Positions 27,695 to 36,676 are shown, counted from the first letter of the stretch. The stretch: 64,000 bases of DNA from an uncultured Eubacterium sp. (GCA_900551945.1 URYE01000002.1:1-64000), one strand, 5' to 3'. Notes: generated by a model not told the origin, from the sequence alone. Program-made: numbers and translations.

Positions 27695-28900
27695 CTATTT
27701 ATTTAATTTTTCTATACTATAATTCAACCTTACATTAGCTTTTAAATTATCAGTATTTTGTAATATTCTTTTTGCTATTTTTGAAACATCTTCGTAATTA
27801 AATGATTGTATAAGTACGACAAACTGCATAATACTGTACCTTGAAATAATATCTCCAGACCTTAAAGAATGTTTAATAACTTCTGTAACTTTTTCAATAC
27901 TATCTGTAGTTACAGAATTATTTTTACCACTATATGAATTTTTCAGACCACTTTCTATTGTAAATAAAATGATATATATACCTATATCACTTCTTTTTGC
28001 TTTTCTTAACTCAATTTCACAACTCTTTTTGAATATTTCATATTCACACAAATATGCTCCATCTGCTACATTATAATATTTTCTAAGCTCATTACTTATA
28101 TTTGTAATATCAGCTTTATATGCCATATCTGTTTTTAACAACTCGTTATATATTTCACATAGTTTTTTTGATGGATTTACACTAAGTTTATCATATAACA
28201 TTTTTTTAACTTCAAAAAAATGCTTTACTGCCATATTACGTTTATTTTCACTAATAAGAGCTTTCATATAATAATAATGTATATCCTCATCAAATTCATC
28301 AAGACTTAATGCCATATAACATATTTTTTCCATCTCAGCATATTTTTTCAATTCTAATAAGTCAATTGATAATTGCCTTACTATATCAAGATACATTGAA
28401 TGATAATATGCGTTAAGTGTTACAACCCAATACTTATCTGTGTATTGTGATAAAAACTTTTCCTTATAACACTTTACAGCAAGTCTTGCATACTCTATTC
28501 TTTTGTTAATATTTTTTTCATTAGAGGCTCTTTTGCATAAATCTTCAAATACTTCTGCATCAACTTCAACACTGACTTCACCATTCCAGAAGTAATACCC
28601 CCTACCTGTCATTATAAAAAGATAATCACCTATATTCTTTTTTAAGGCGCTTCTTAATCTATATATTAAGTTCTTTAACGCATTGGCAGGATTATCGCAC
28701 TCATCGTCTTCCCATAGTGCTTCTGATAGCTCCTGTACCGACAGGTTATTTTTTCTGTGACATATTATATAAGCTAAAAGTTTTGTTACCATATCAGACT
28801 TTATCTTTTTTTCATTTAAGCTACTATCTTTACATGTAAGTTTAAAATCGTCTAAAAATGTTACACTTAACTTTGGTGTAACTGTCTGTATGTCACCCAT
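27695..28900 (-). CDS. SARP/BTAD-type transcriptional regulator with degenerate GGDEF-like domain
   Basis: The 401-residue protein has an OmpR-like winged helix (residues 12-110, ending GRGYYFWNG), a BTAD helical-repeat domain (115-255), and a C-terminal region (285-400) shaped like a GGDEF domain. The signature position reads RYSIMQFVVLIQ instead of RYGGDEFVVLL, so cyclic-di-GMP synthesis is unlikely and a regulatory role is more plausible. It is encoded in the middle of the surface-fibre operon, 28 bases before the adhesin and 33 bases after the sortase-signal-like gene. It probably controls this operon. Confidence 0.8.
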   Translation of the reverse strand: MGDIQTVTPKLSVTFLDDFKLTCKDSSLNEKKIKSDMVTKLLAYIICHRKNNLSVQELSEALWEDDECDNPANALKNLIYRLRSALKKNIGDYLFIMTGRGYYFWNGEVSVEVDAEVFEDLCKRASNEKNINKRIEYARLAVKCYKEKFLSQYTDKYWVVTLNAYYHSMYLDIVRQLSIDLLELKKYAEMEKICYMALSLDEFDEDIHYYYMKALISENKRNMAVKHFFEVKKMLYDKLSVNPSKKLCEIYNELLKTDMAYKADITNISNELRKYYNVADGAYLCEYEIFKKSCEIELRKAKRSDIGIYIILFTIESGLKNSYSGKNNSVTTDSIEKVTEVIKHSLRSGDIISRYSIMQFVVLIQSFNYEDVSKIAKRILQNTDNLKANVRLNYSIEKLNK

Positions 28901-28933
28901 TTATTACAAAAATCCCCATTCCATTTTATTTTA

Positions 28934-29689
28934 TTATTTTTTTATTTTCTTATGCTTTAAATAAAATGAACTAACAATGCCTATTATTACAACTAAACCA
29001 GCTATTATTGATATTGTGATATACAAATAAACATTGTTATTATCTCCCGTTTTTACAAATGTTTTGCCTGTAAACTGTTTATTTGAATTACTTGAATTGT
29101 CTGTATTATTACCACCATTGTTAGGAATATTATTATTTGTATTCTCTTGTTGTGTTGCACTTATATTTATTCTTAATTTTCCTTGTGTGTTCATATAAGA
29201 ATTTCCTACACTTTTTCCATCTAATGTTACACTAAGTATTATATTGCAAGACTCATTTTTATTTAATGTAGCAAACTTCTTGTCTTCATACAAAAATTTA
29301 TCTCCAATATCTTCTCCTGAAACATATTTTCTATATTCATCACTTCCTATAATTCCATCAAAAAATGCTTCTTGTTCTCCCTCTTTATATAACTTAATTT
29401 CATATAATCCACCTTTTTCTCCATCAGTATTATCAGCTATATTAGAAAGAATTTCTCCATTTATAAAAAAGTCTACTAACATATTAGAATTGTTAGTTAC
29501 AACTATCTTACTTTTTCTTTCTTCTGCCGGCTCCATATTAAGAAAATCAACATCATCTTCTACAGTTACAAAACCACCTGCTGTATCATCAAGTGTTATA
29601 AATGTATCATTTGCATATACATTACTAACATAGCAAGGTATTAATAACACACAGCTTAAAAATGTTACTAAAAATTTTTTTATCAACAT
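28934..29689 (-). CDS. secreted protein with sortase-like C-terminal anchor
   Basis: The 251-residue protein has a signal peptide (MLIKKFLVTFLSCVLLIPCYVSNVYA) and a beta-rich body. An Asn-rich linker follows at about 190-205, and then FVKTGD, a hydrophobic helix and a KHKKIKK tail. The end resembles a sortase signal with FVKTG in place of LPxTG; no sortase lies in the window. The body (VTNNSNMLVDFFINGEIL, NESCNIILSVTLDG) resembles proteins found beside SipW substrates. The ATG at 29689 follows GAGGAG. It may anchor the fibre to the wall or membrane. Confidence 0.7.
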   Translation of the reverse strand: MLIKKFLVTFLSCVLLIPCYVSNVYANDTFITLDDTAGGFVTVEDDVDFLNMEPAEERKSKIVVTNNSNMLVDFFINGEILSNIADNTDGEKGGLYEIKLYKEGEQEAFFDGIIGSDEYRKYVSGEDIGDKFLYEDKKFATLNKNESCNIILSVTLDGKSVGNSYMNTQGKLRINISATQQENTNNNIPNNGGNNTDNSSNSNKQFTGKTFVKTGDNNNVYLYITISIIAGLVVIIGIVSSFYLKHKKIKK

Positions 29690-29697
29690 ACCACTCC

Positions 29698-30345
29698 TCA
29701 CTGATTATATATTGCAGTAATATTACCATTTTCATCAAATTCTGCTAATACTCCCCATTCATTAAGCATAGCATCTGCTATAGCCGTTGTCTGTATTGCT
29801 TGTGCGTCAAAGTTTATTTTTGCAGAAAGTCCACTGTATTTATTAGTATTTTCATTTACATTGTCAAAAAGTGTAAATGAATCCATAAAATCACTCGTCT
29901 TTTCATTTGGATTTAAAACACTTTTATAATATATGTACATTTCACTGTCATTTTCATTATCTTTTGAAGTTATCCAATCATCATCATTTATAAGATTTAT
30001 TCCTATGTACTTACAATCTGTAATACTTACCTCTTTACCATCCTCTTGTTTTGTATTGTTTACCCAAGATTTGTCAATCTTAATTCTTACATACTGAGCT
30101 CTATTTCCACTGTTTATAGCTGAAACTTTTTCTTCAACCTTACCGTTTTTTATGTCATCAGACGAGAAGATTGTGTTTCCATCATTGTCTGTTTTTCCAC
30201 CTTCAATATTTAATTTAACGTTTATTGAAGATGTCGATATTGTTTTATCAGTATTTGCTACTGCATGATATACTGCCATAGTTCCTCCTGTAAGTGAACC
30301 TGCCGCCATTATAGCTGCTGTAATAAAAATCAATCTTTTTTTCAC
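29698..30345 (-). CDS. SipW-dependent TasA-like surface protein (proximal)
   Basis: The 215-residue secreted protein is the first gene of the operon. I chose GTG 30345 as start because GGAGGAG lies 6 bases upstream. This gives the signal KKRLIFITAAIMAAGSLTGG, followed by TMAVYHAVANTDKTISTSSINVKLNI, a SipW-type substrate pattern. The mature part has the conserved YVRIKI strand and ends with MLNEWGVLAEFDENG. It is probably the main or initiating fibre subunit, paralogous to the gene at 23587. Confidence 0.8.
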   Translation of the reverse strand: MKKRLIFITAAIMAAGSLTGGTMAVYHAVANTDKTISTSSINVKLNIEGGKTDNDGNTIFSSDDIKNGKVEEKVSAINSGNRAQYVRIKIDKSWVNNTKQEDGKEVSITDCKYIGINLINDDDWITSKDNENDSEMYIYYKSVLNPNEKTSDFMDSFTLFDNVNENTNKYSGLSAKINFDAQAIQTTAIADAMLNEWGVLAEFDENGNITAIYNQ

Positions 30346-30466
30346 ATTTCTCCTCCAATCCTTCATTTTGCTACAGTTATTATTATATTTAGTAATTGTC
30401 ACATATATGTCACACAGAAATGTAAATATAACTATAAGAAATATATTCTGCGATTTTTAATAGTTT

Positions 30467-30523
30467 AATAACTGTTGTCAGGTCTTATAAAAGCACAAAC
30501 TTTCACTTGTTATTTACATAAAA
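30467..30523. repeat. dispersed intergenic repeat, copy D
   Basis: AACTGTTGTCAGGTCTTAT, then AAAAGCACAAACTTTCACTT, then GTTATTTACATAAA aligns along its length with copy C at 48081. As in copy A, its 3' end merges with a leftward terminator. Confidence 0.45.
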
Positions 30524-30524
30524 A

Positions 30525-30561
30525 AAGCCATACTAAGAATTTATTTTTTCTTAGTATGACT
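30525..30561 (-). terminator. terminator of the suf-cupin operon
   Basis: CATACTAAGAA (30529-30539) and TTCTTAGTATG (30548-30558) form an 11-bp stem, extended by flanking A/T pairs, with a run of T on the minus strand. It lies about 50 bases after the last cupin gene. Confidence 0.8.
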
Positions 30562-30613
30562 TTTCATTATTAGAAATCAAATATTCTGCTTTGTTATTTT
30601 CTTAATAATAATA

Positions 30614-30946
30614 TTAAGCTTGTTCTTTTACAACTGTAAGAAGCATTTTATATTTAGTTACAGCATGAACAGCATGTGGAACACCTGCTGGAAGTACTAT
30701 ACTTTGTCCCTTTACAACATTGTATTTCTTGTCACCAACTGTTATTTCAGCTTCTCCATCTAATACAACGATTAATGCGTCACCAGGTGCTGAATGTGAG
30801 CTTACACCTTCTCCTTCATCAAAAGCAAGGAGAGTCATTCCAACTTGTGGTTCTTGTGCAAGAGTAAGACTTGCTACCTGTCCCTTTTCATAATCTAATA
30901 CATCAGCAATTTCAAATGGTACTGCATGCTCAACATTTTTAATCAT
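30614..30946 (-). CDS. small cupin-domain protein 1
   Basis: The 110-residue single-domain cupin (beta barrel) shows GVSSHSAPGDALIVVLDGEAEITVGDKKYNVVKGQSIVLPAGVPHAV, the two classic cupin motifs. It retains His ligands in each, so metal binding is likely. Function is unknown. It is the last gene of the suf unit, 31 bases after a second cupin gene with similar layout. Confidence 0.8.
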   Translation of the reverse strand: MIKNVEHAVPFEIADVLDYEKGQVASLTLAQEPQVGMTLLAFDEGEGVSSHSAPGDALIVVLDGEAEITVGDKKYNVVKGQSIVLPAGVPHAVHAVTKYKMLLTVVKEQA

Positions 30947-30977
30947 TTTATAAATGTCCTCTTTTCTAAAAATATTT

Positions 30978-31313
30978 TTAATTGTTATTTAATGTTATCT
31001 GTAACATCTTAAAGGCAGCTTCTCCTGATACAGCATGAAGTTTTTCTGACTTTACCATAAATACTTCACCTTCCCTAAGTCTTATTGTCTTTTCTTGTAA
31101 CTTGATAATTACAACACCTTCAACACACATATAAAGTGTATCTCCAAAGTAAGACTCCTCACTTACATCTTCTCCCTTATCAAAAGCAAATAATGTCATT
31201 TGCACATTATCACTTTTTGTAAGAGCCATGCTGATAACCCTGTGAGGTTTTACTTCAATCATAGCTTTTAAACTTTCTGCACTATCAACAGGAAGATTTC
31301 TAAAAATATTCAT
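30978..31313 (-). CDS. small cupin-domain protein 2
   Basis: The 111-residue cupin is a divergent paralogue of its neighbour (TLFAFDKGEDVSEESYFGDTLYMCVEGVVIIKLQEKTIRLREGEVFMVKSEKLHAV). The first-motif histidines are replaced (SEESYFGD instead of HSAPGD), so metal binding may be lost. It lies 29 bases after sufU. Function is unknown. Confidence 0.75.
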   Translation of the reverse strand: MNIFRNLPVDSAESLKAMIEVKPHRVISMALTKSDNVQMTLFAFDKGEDVSEESYFGDTLYMCVEGVVIIKLQEKTIRLREGEVFMVKSEKLHAVSGEAAFKMLQITLNNN

Positions 31314-31342
31314 TATACTATTCCTTATACAAATTCATTTTA

Positions 31343-31774
31343 TTAAGCATTAGTAGTTTCTATTGCTTCTTTTAGAGTTCTCCAACCTAAAACTGCACAC
31401 TTAACTCTCGCTGGCATGTGCGCTATATCTTTGAGTGCAGAAGCCTCTTCAAGACTTTCTATTTCTTCGTCAGAAGCTTCTCCCTTAATCATTTTTAAGA
31501 ATACATCTCCAAGTTTTAAAGCTTCTTCTTTAGTCTTTCCAATAACCATACCAAGCATAATATCAGCAGAAGCCTGAGATATTGCACAACCATCTCCAAT
31601 AAAAGCTCCATCCTCTATTACGTCACCATTCATCTTAAGCTTAAGCCATATATCATCACCACAACTAGGATTAACACCCTCAAGTGTTATATCTGCGTCA
31701 GGAAGGTCAAACTTAAACTCTGGACGGATATTGTGTTCTGTAAGTATTTCATTGTAAAATCCTTTATTCATCAT
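31343..31774 (-). CDS. sufU: SufU sulfur-transfer protein
   Basis: The 143-residue protein is the zinc-dependent sulfurtransferase that accepts persulfide sulfur from SufS in Gram-positive SUF systems. The three Cys ligands are in NPSCGDD, GDGCAIS and RVKCAVLGW. The SufU insertion between the second and third Cys (VIGKTKEEALKLGDVFLKMI) is present. It overlaps sufS by 11 bases. Confidence 0.93.
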   Translation of the reverse strand: MMNKGFYNEILTEHNIRPEFKFDLPDADITLEGVNPSCGDDIWLKLKMNGDVIEDGAFIGDGCAISQASADIMLGMVIGKTKEEALKLGDVFLKMIKGEASDEEIESLEEASALKDIAHMPARVKCAVLGWRTLKEAIETTNA

Positions 31775-32978
31775 ATCCCATTCTCTCCCTTATTGTAGCC
31801 ATGCTTTCAACAAAAGCATCGACTTCTTTTTCATTATTGTAAAACATAAAACTTGCTCTTGTAGCAGAACTTACACCGAGATGTTGTAATAATGGCTGTG
31901 CACAATGATGACCTGCTCTTACACATATTCCATCAGAAATAAGTACCTCGCTTACATCGTGTGGGTGAACATTGTCTATTGTAAATGTAAGTATTCCTGT
32001 GTGTTCTTCTGGATTATCTGAACCTAATACATGAACATGTGGTATTTTCTTTAAACCATCAAGTGCTCTTTTTGTAAGTTTAAGTTCTCTTTTTTGCATA
32101 TAGTCAAAACCAACTGACTTGATATACTTAATAGCAGCCATAAGACCTGCAGCTCCTGCGGCATTTACAGTTCCCGCTTCAAACTTATGTGGAAGCTCTG
32201 CATATTTTGCTCCAGTTCTTGTAACTGACTCTATCATTTCACCACCTGAAAGGAATGGTGGCATTTTATCAAGTAAATCTTTCTTTCCATATAATACCCC
32301 TATTCCCATAGGTCCTAAAAGCTTATGACCAGAAAATGCAAAAAAGTCTGCGTCTAAATCCTGTACATCAACTGCTATATGTGGAGTGCTTTGTGCTCCA
32401 TCAACTACGATTACAGCGCCTTTTTCATGAGCTATTTTTGCTATTTCTTTTATTGGATTTTCTCTACCTAATACATTTGATACTTGTGTAATAGCAATAA
32501 GCTTTGTCTTGTCTGTTATAAGTTCTTTAACTTTTTCAAGGTCAACACTTCCGTCTTGTTCACATTCTATAAACTTAAGCTCTGCTCCTGTGCTTCTTGA
32601 AACCATTTGCCAAGGTAAAAGATTGCTGTGATGCTCCATTATAGAAACTACAATTTCATCACCTGCTTTGATATTAGTTAAGCCATAGCTGTACGCAACA
32701 AGGTTAATACTTTCTGTTGTATTTCTTGTAAATATAATCTCGGCTGGACAGACTGCGTTAATAAAGCTTGCAACTTCTTTTCTTGCTTCTTCATAAATAT
32801 CTGTTGCTTCTACACTAAGTGGATATGCACCTCTAAGTGGATTAGCATTGTGATTATAATAAAAATCATTTTCTGCATCAATAACACATTGTGGTCTTTG
32901 CGATGTTGCCGCATTATCTATATAAATTGTTCTTTCCTTTGCAATAAGAGGAAAATCAGCTCTGTAATCGTATGACAA
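31764..32978 (-). CDS. sufS: cysteine desulfurase SufS
   Basis: The 404-residue PLP enzyme takes sulfur from cysteine for iron-sulfur assembly. Visible are the PLP region VVDGAQSTPH, the PLP Lys in FSGHKLLGPMG, and the persulfide-carrying Cys in VRAGHHCAQP, the type II motif of SufS. It starts with TTG (32978) directly after the sufD stop, behind AAGGAGG, and overlaps sufU. Confidence 0.95.
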   Translation of the reverse strand: MSYDYRADFPLIAKERTIYIDNAATSQRPQCVIDAENDFYYNHNANPLRGAYPLSVEATDIYEEARKEVASFINAVCPAEIIFTRNTTESINLVAYSYGLTNIKAGDEIVVSIMEHHSNLLPWQMVSRSTGAELKFIECEQDGSVDLEKVKELITDKTKLIAITQVSNVLGRENPIKEIAKIAHEKGAVIVVDGAQSTPHIAVDVQDLDADFFAFSGHKLLGPMGIGVLYGKKDLLDKMPPFLSGGEMIESVTRTGAKYAELPHKFEAGTVNAAGAAGLMAAIKYIKSVGFDYMQKRELKLTKRALDGLKKIPHVHVLGSDNPEEHTGILTFTIDNVHPHDVSEVLISDGICVRAGHHCAQPLLQHLGVSSATRASFMFYNNEKEVDAFVESMATIRERMGYDE

Positions 32979-33890
32979 TTAAAGCACCTCCTTAAGTTCC
33001 TTTTCAATACTTTCTGTTATAGTTTCATCATCAATTAATCTTGTAAGGCGTTCAATTGAAGCTTTTGCCATAATGTTTTCAGCTTCAGTTTTATCAATTC
33101 CTCTGCTTTCAAAGTAAAAGAGTGTATCATCGTCTAATTCACCAATAGAAGCTCCATGATTACCTACTACATTTTCTTCTGCACAAAGAATAAGTGGTAT
33201 TGTTTTATTAATAATATCATCGCCTAATAACAATACATTTTCTTGCTCATTACCAACAGACTCACAAGAACCCTTTTTAAAATCAATAGTACCTTTAAAA
33301 ATCTTTTTTGCTGCATCTTTTAATGTACCATTGACATTTATTTCACTTTCTGTCTTTTTGCCTATCTGATTAGCAAATACATTGATATCTATAGTTTGAC
33401 TATCTCTACCAATATAACCAATATCCATTTTAAGGCTACTCTTATCACCTATAAGGTCTGTTCTAAAATCAGAGTATACATCACCTTTTCCTAAGAATAC
33501 CTGTACAGCTTCTATTCTTGATGAAGGTTTACAATCGCTCTTTACTTCATTATATAAAAGAGAAGACGCATTTGTACAATTAAGCTGAACTAGCTTTACT
33601 TTAGCATTATTGCCTACTGTAATATTTGTATGCACCGCTAAATTATTATCAGCTTTAAAATTCATATATACTGTTAATTCGCTATCATCTTCAGCTATGA
33701 TATCAATATATTTTTCACTATATTTATTATCTGATGTTACATCTATTTTTACAGGTTCATTATTTTTTGATGTAATAATTGTCTTTTCTAATTCAATTGT
33801 CGCATTTTTATCCCATTCAAACTTTGCTTCATTTACATTAAGCCAGTACCATGTCTTAGCGGGCAATTTGTTTACTATTATATTCTCCAT
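32979..33890 (-). CDS. sufD: SufD-like scaffold protein
   Basis: The 303-residue beta-helical protein partners with SufB and SufC in the iron-sulfur scaffold. The C-terminal GNHGASIGELDDDTLFYFESRGIDKTEAENIM matches the SufB/SufD family. It is shorter than typical SufD (about 400 residues), as often seen in Clostridia. The ATG at 33890 (SD ATGGAG) is preferred to the GTG at 33911. It lies 35 bases after sufB. Confidence 0.9.
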   Translation of the reverse strand: MENIIVNKLPAKTWYWLNVNEAKFEWDKNATIELEKTIITSKNNEPVKIDVTSDNKYSEKYIDIIAEDDSELTVYMNFKADNNLAVHTNITVGNNAKVKLVQLNCTNASSLLYNEVKSDCKPSSRIEAVQVFLGKGDVYSDFRTDLIGDKSSLKMDIGYIGRDSQTIDINVFANQIGKKTESEINVNGTLKDAAKKIFKGTIDFKKGSCESVGNEQENVLLLGDDIINKTIPLILCAEENVVGNHGASIGELDDDTLFYFESRGIDKTEAENIMAKASIERLTRLIDDETITESIEKELKEVL

Positions 33891-33925
33891 TCTTAAACTC
33901 CATTCTTGCACATATATTCAAAAAC

Positions 33926-35332
33926 TTAACCGATACAACCTTTCATTTCAAGTCGGATAAGATTATTCATTTCAACTGCATATTCAAGTGGAAGTTCTTT
34001 TGAAACATTATCTGCAAATCCACTTACTATTAAAGCTCTTGCATCTTCCTCACTCATTCCCCTTGACATAAGATAAAATACTGCGTCATCGCTAATACTA
34101 CCAATCTTAGCTTCATGTCCTATTGCCGCATCTTTTGTTCTTATATCCATTGCCGGAATAGTATCTGACCTTGAAATATCATCAAGCATAAGTGATTGAC
34201 ATGACACTGATGACTTAGCGTTAGAAGCACCCTTATTAACAACCACACTACTTCTAAATGTACTTATACCTCCACTTTTACTTATTGAACGTGTATTCAT
34301 ATATGAGCTTGTATCTTTTCCTACATGTACAACTTTTGCACCTGTATCAAGGTTTTGACCTTCACCTGCAAATGTAACACCTGTAAATTCCATCTTAGAA
34401 TTATCACCCTTTAAGATACTCATAGGGTAAAGATAACTAACGTGTGAACCAAATGAACCTGAAACCCATTCAATTGTTCCACCATCTTCTACTATGGCAC
34501 GTTTTGTATTAAGGTTATACATATTCTTAGACCAGTTTTCTATTGTAGAATATCTAAGCTTTGCATTTTTCTTAACAAATAATTCAACACAACCTGCGTG
34601 CAAGTTAGCCACATTATACTTAGGTGCTGAACAGCCTTCTATAAAGTGAAGACTTGCTCCTTCATCAACAATTATTAATGTATGCTCGAACTGACCTGCA
34701 CCCTTTGCATTAAGTCTAAAGTATGACTGTAATGGAATATCAAGATGTACTCCCTTTGGAACGTACACAAATGAACCGCCAGACCATACTGCTCCATGAA
34801 GCGCTGCAAACTTATGGTCGTTAGGTGTTACTAACTTCATAAAGTATTCTTGTACCATATCCGCATATTCACCTGTAAGTGCGCTTTCCATATCTGTATA
34901 AACAACACCCGCCTGAGCAACTTCATCTTTAACATTGTGATAAACAAGCTCTGAGTCATACTGCGCACCAACGCCTGCAAGTGACTTTCTTTCTGCCTGT
35001 GGAATACCAAGTCTTTCAAATGTATTCTTGATATCTTCTGGAACTTCTTCCCAGCTTCCTTTCATCTCTGTTTTTGGCTTAACATAAGTTGCAATATTGT
35101 CCATATCAAGTCCATCTATAGATGGACCCCAATCTGGAACTTTCATATTGTTATAAACTTCAAGTGATTTTAATCTAAATTCACGCATCCATTCAGGGTC
35201 ATGCTTTTCTTTTGAAAGCTTTTCAACAATATCAGCTGTTAGCCCTTCTTCAAGTCTATATGCGTCTTTTTCTTCATCTCTTATATCATAGACACTTCTG
35301 TCAATGTCTTCTACATGGCTTTTTTCTTTCAT
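33926..35332 (-). CDS. sufB: SufB iron-sulfur scaffold
   Basis: The 468-residue protein is the central scaffold of the SufBCD complex. It shows long conserved SufB stretches: AALHGAVWSGGSFVYVPKGVHLDIPLQ, CSAPKYNVANLHAGCVE, and IGHEAKIGSISDDAVFYLMSRG at the C-terminus. The ATG at 35332 with GGAG 6 bases upstream is chosen over 35344. It lies between sufC and sufD. Confidence 0.95.
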   Translation of the reverse strand: MKEKSHVEDIDRSVYDIRDEEKDAYRLEEGLTADIVEKLSKEKHDPEWMREFRLKSLEVYNNMKVPDWGPSIDGLDMDNIATYVKPKTEMKGSWEEVPEDIKNTFERLGIPQAERKSLAGVGAQYDSELVYHNVKDEVAQAGVVYTDMESALTGEYADMVQEYFMKLVTPNDHKFAALHGAVWSGGSFVYVPKGVHLDIPLQSYFRLNAKGAGQFEHTLIIVDEGASLHFIEGCSAPKYNVANLHAGCVELFVKKNAKLRYSTIENWSKNMYNLNTKRAIVEDGGTIEWVSGSFGSHVSYLYPMSILKGDNSKMEFTGVTFAGEGQNLDTGAKVVHVGKDTSSYMNTRSISKSGGISTFRSSVVVNKGASNAKSSVSCQSLMLDDISRSDTIPAMDIRTKDAAIGHEAKIGSISDDAVFYLMSRGMSEEDARALIVSGFADNVSKELPLEYAVEMNNLIRLEMKGCIG

Positions 35333-35362
35333 TATTTTCTCCATTCAATGCTTTTTATAGTT

Positions 35363-36106
35363 TTATGCTTCAAGCTTATCAAAACCATTTTCGTTAATCT
35401 CATCAACAAGTGAAGCGTCACCATTCTTTACAACTTTACCCTCTTCCATTACATGAGTAACATCTACATTTAACGCCTCTAAAATTCTTGTACTATGAGT
35501 TATAATTAAAAGGCTTCCTTTGCATTTTTCTTTATAAATACTAATTCCTTTTGAAACTGTACGAACTGCATCTACATCAAGTCCTGAGTCTGTTTCATCA
35601 AGAATTGCAAGCTTTGGTTCTAACATAAGCATTTGTAAAATTTCTGCTTTTTTCTTTTCGCCACCAGAAAAACCTACATTTAAGTCACGTTCTGCGTATG
35701 ACTCGTCCATTGATAAAAGCTTCATTGTTTCACTTAACTTCTTCTTATAATCAAAAAGACGTATTCTCTTTCCAGTTTTTTGTTCAAGCGCACTTCTTAT
35801 AAATGCACTTAATGTTACACCAGGTACTTCAAGTGGGTTCTGAAAAGAAAGGAATATTCCCTTTTTTGCTCTTTCATTTACAGGAAGTGAAGTAATATCT
35901 TCACCGTCAAATATTATCTTTCCTGATGTTACTGTATAATGTGGATTACCTGTTATTGCATATCCCAATGTTGACTTACCAGTACCATTTGGCCCCATAA
36001 GTACATGAGTTTCATCTTCTCCTACTGTAAGGTTAATTCCATGAAGAATCTCCTTATCCTCTACATTTACATATAAATCCTTTACTTCTAACAGGTTAGT
36101 TGCCAT
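35363..36106 (-). CDS. sufC: SufC ATPase
   Basis: The 247-residue ABC-type ATPase drives the SufBCD complex. Walker A is GPNGTGKST, the signature is VGFSGGEKKKAEI, and Walker B is LAILDETDSGLDVDA, which is diagnostic for SufC. It starts inside the end of the Rrf2 gene (11-base overlap). Confidence 0.96.
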   Translation of the reverse strand: MATNLLEVKDLYVNVEDKEILHGINLTVGEDETHVLMGPNGTGKSTLGYAITGNPHYTVTSGKIIFDGEDITSLPVNERAKKGIFLSFQNPLEVPGVTLSAFIRSALEQKTGKRIRLFDYKKKLSETMKLLSMDESYAERDLNVGFSGGEKKKAEILQMLMLEPKLAILDETDSGLDVDAVRTVSKGISIYKEKCKGSLLIITHSTRILEALNVDVTHVMEEGKVVKNGDASLVDEINENGFDKLEA

Positions 36107-36569
36107 TACTTTCGTTCTCCTTTAACAATTTATTTTTACAAGCACATTCTTCTGATTGATTAATATGCGTATTTACCATTTCTTCAAGCGTATGACTATC
36201 AATATATGAGTTTATCTGGTTAGCCAGACCTTCCCAGAAAGGTAGAGTATTACAAAGGTCTGTCTTTTCACATTTCTTTTCTTCTGTACAGACACACGCT
36301 ACTGGTGCTAAGTTTCTTTCAGTTGCTCTTAAAATCTCTCCAACACTGTAATCCTTTGGTTCTTTTATAAGCCTATAGCCACCTGCTTTTCCCATTGCAC
36401 TTTCAACAAGATTACTCTTAGATAATATAGTCATAATAGTTTCAAGATATTTTCTTGATATATCTTGTCTTTCAGTTATTTCTTTTAATGGAACAAATTC
36501 TCCATTATTGTGCTGTGCAAGGTCTACCATTACTCTTAAAGCATATCTTCCTTTTGTTGAAATAATCAA
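36096..36569 (-). CDS. Rrf2-family regulator (IscR/CymR type)
   Basis: The 157-residue regulator starts at TTG 36569, 9 bases after a perfect AGGAGG, giving MIISTKGRYALRVMVDLAQ, the canonical Rrf2 N-terminus. The winged helix covers residues 1-80. Cys residues in PVACVCTEEKKCEKTDLC could bind an iron-sulfur cluster as in IscR. As first gene of the suf operon, with a palindrome over its promoter, it probably represses the operon according to cluster demand. Confidence 0.9.
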   Translation of the reverse strand: MIISTKGRYALRVMVDLAQHNNGEFVPLKEITERQDISRKYLETIMTILSKSNLVESAMGKAGGYRLIKEPKDYSVGEILRATERNLAPVACVCTEEKKCEKTDLCNTLPFWEGLANQINSYIDSHTLEEMVNTHINQSEECACKNKLLKENESNGN

Positions 36570-36609
36570 TGTATTACTCCTCCTTTCCTTCCCCATTGGT
36601 TTACTAGGA

Positions 36610-36638
36610 ATTATAACGATAAACTCCTACTGTGTCAA
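36610..36638 (-). promoter_or_regulatory. suf operon promoter
   Basis: On the minus strand TTGACA (36633-36638), a 17-base spacer and TATAAT (36610-36615) form a perfect consensus promoter about 40 bases before the Rrf2 start. Confidence 0.88.
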
Positions 36639-36646
36639 TAGGAGTT
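36622..36646. promoter_or_regulatory. Rrf2 operator candidate
   Basis: AACTCCT (36622-36628) and AGGAGTT (36640-36646) form an inverted repeat that brackets the -35 hexamer of the suf promoter. Size and position fit an Rrf2-type repressor site and suggest autoregulation. Confidence 0.65.
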
Positions 36647-36676
36647 AGATATGTTTTTATATTTATTCATATCTAT

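Noticed and set aside
31343-36596. ISC or NIF type iron-sulfur operon
   Set aside because: SufB, SufC, SufD, the type II SufS motif and SufU are all present, so it is a Gram-positive SUF system.
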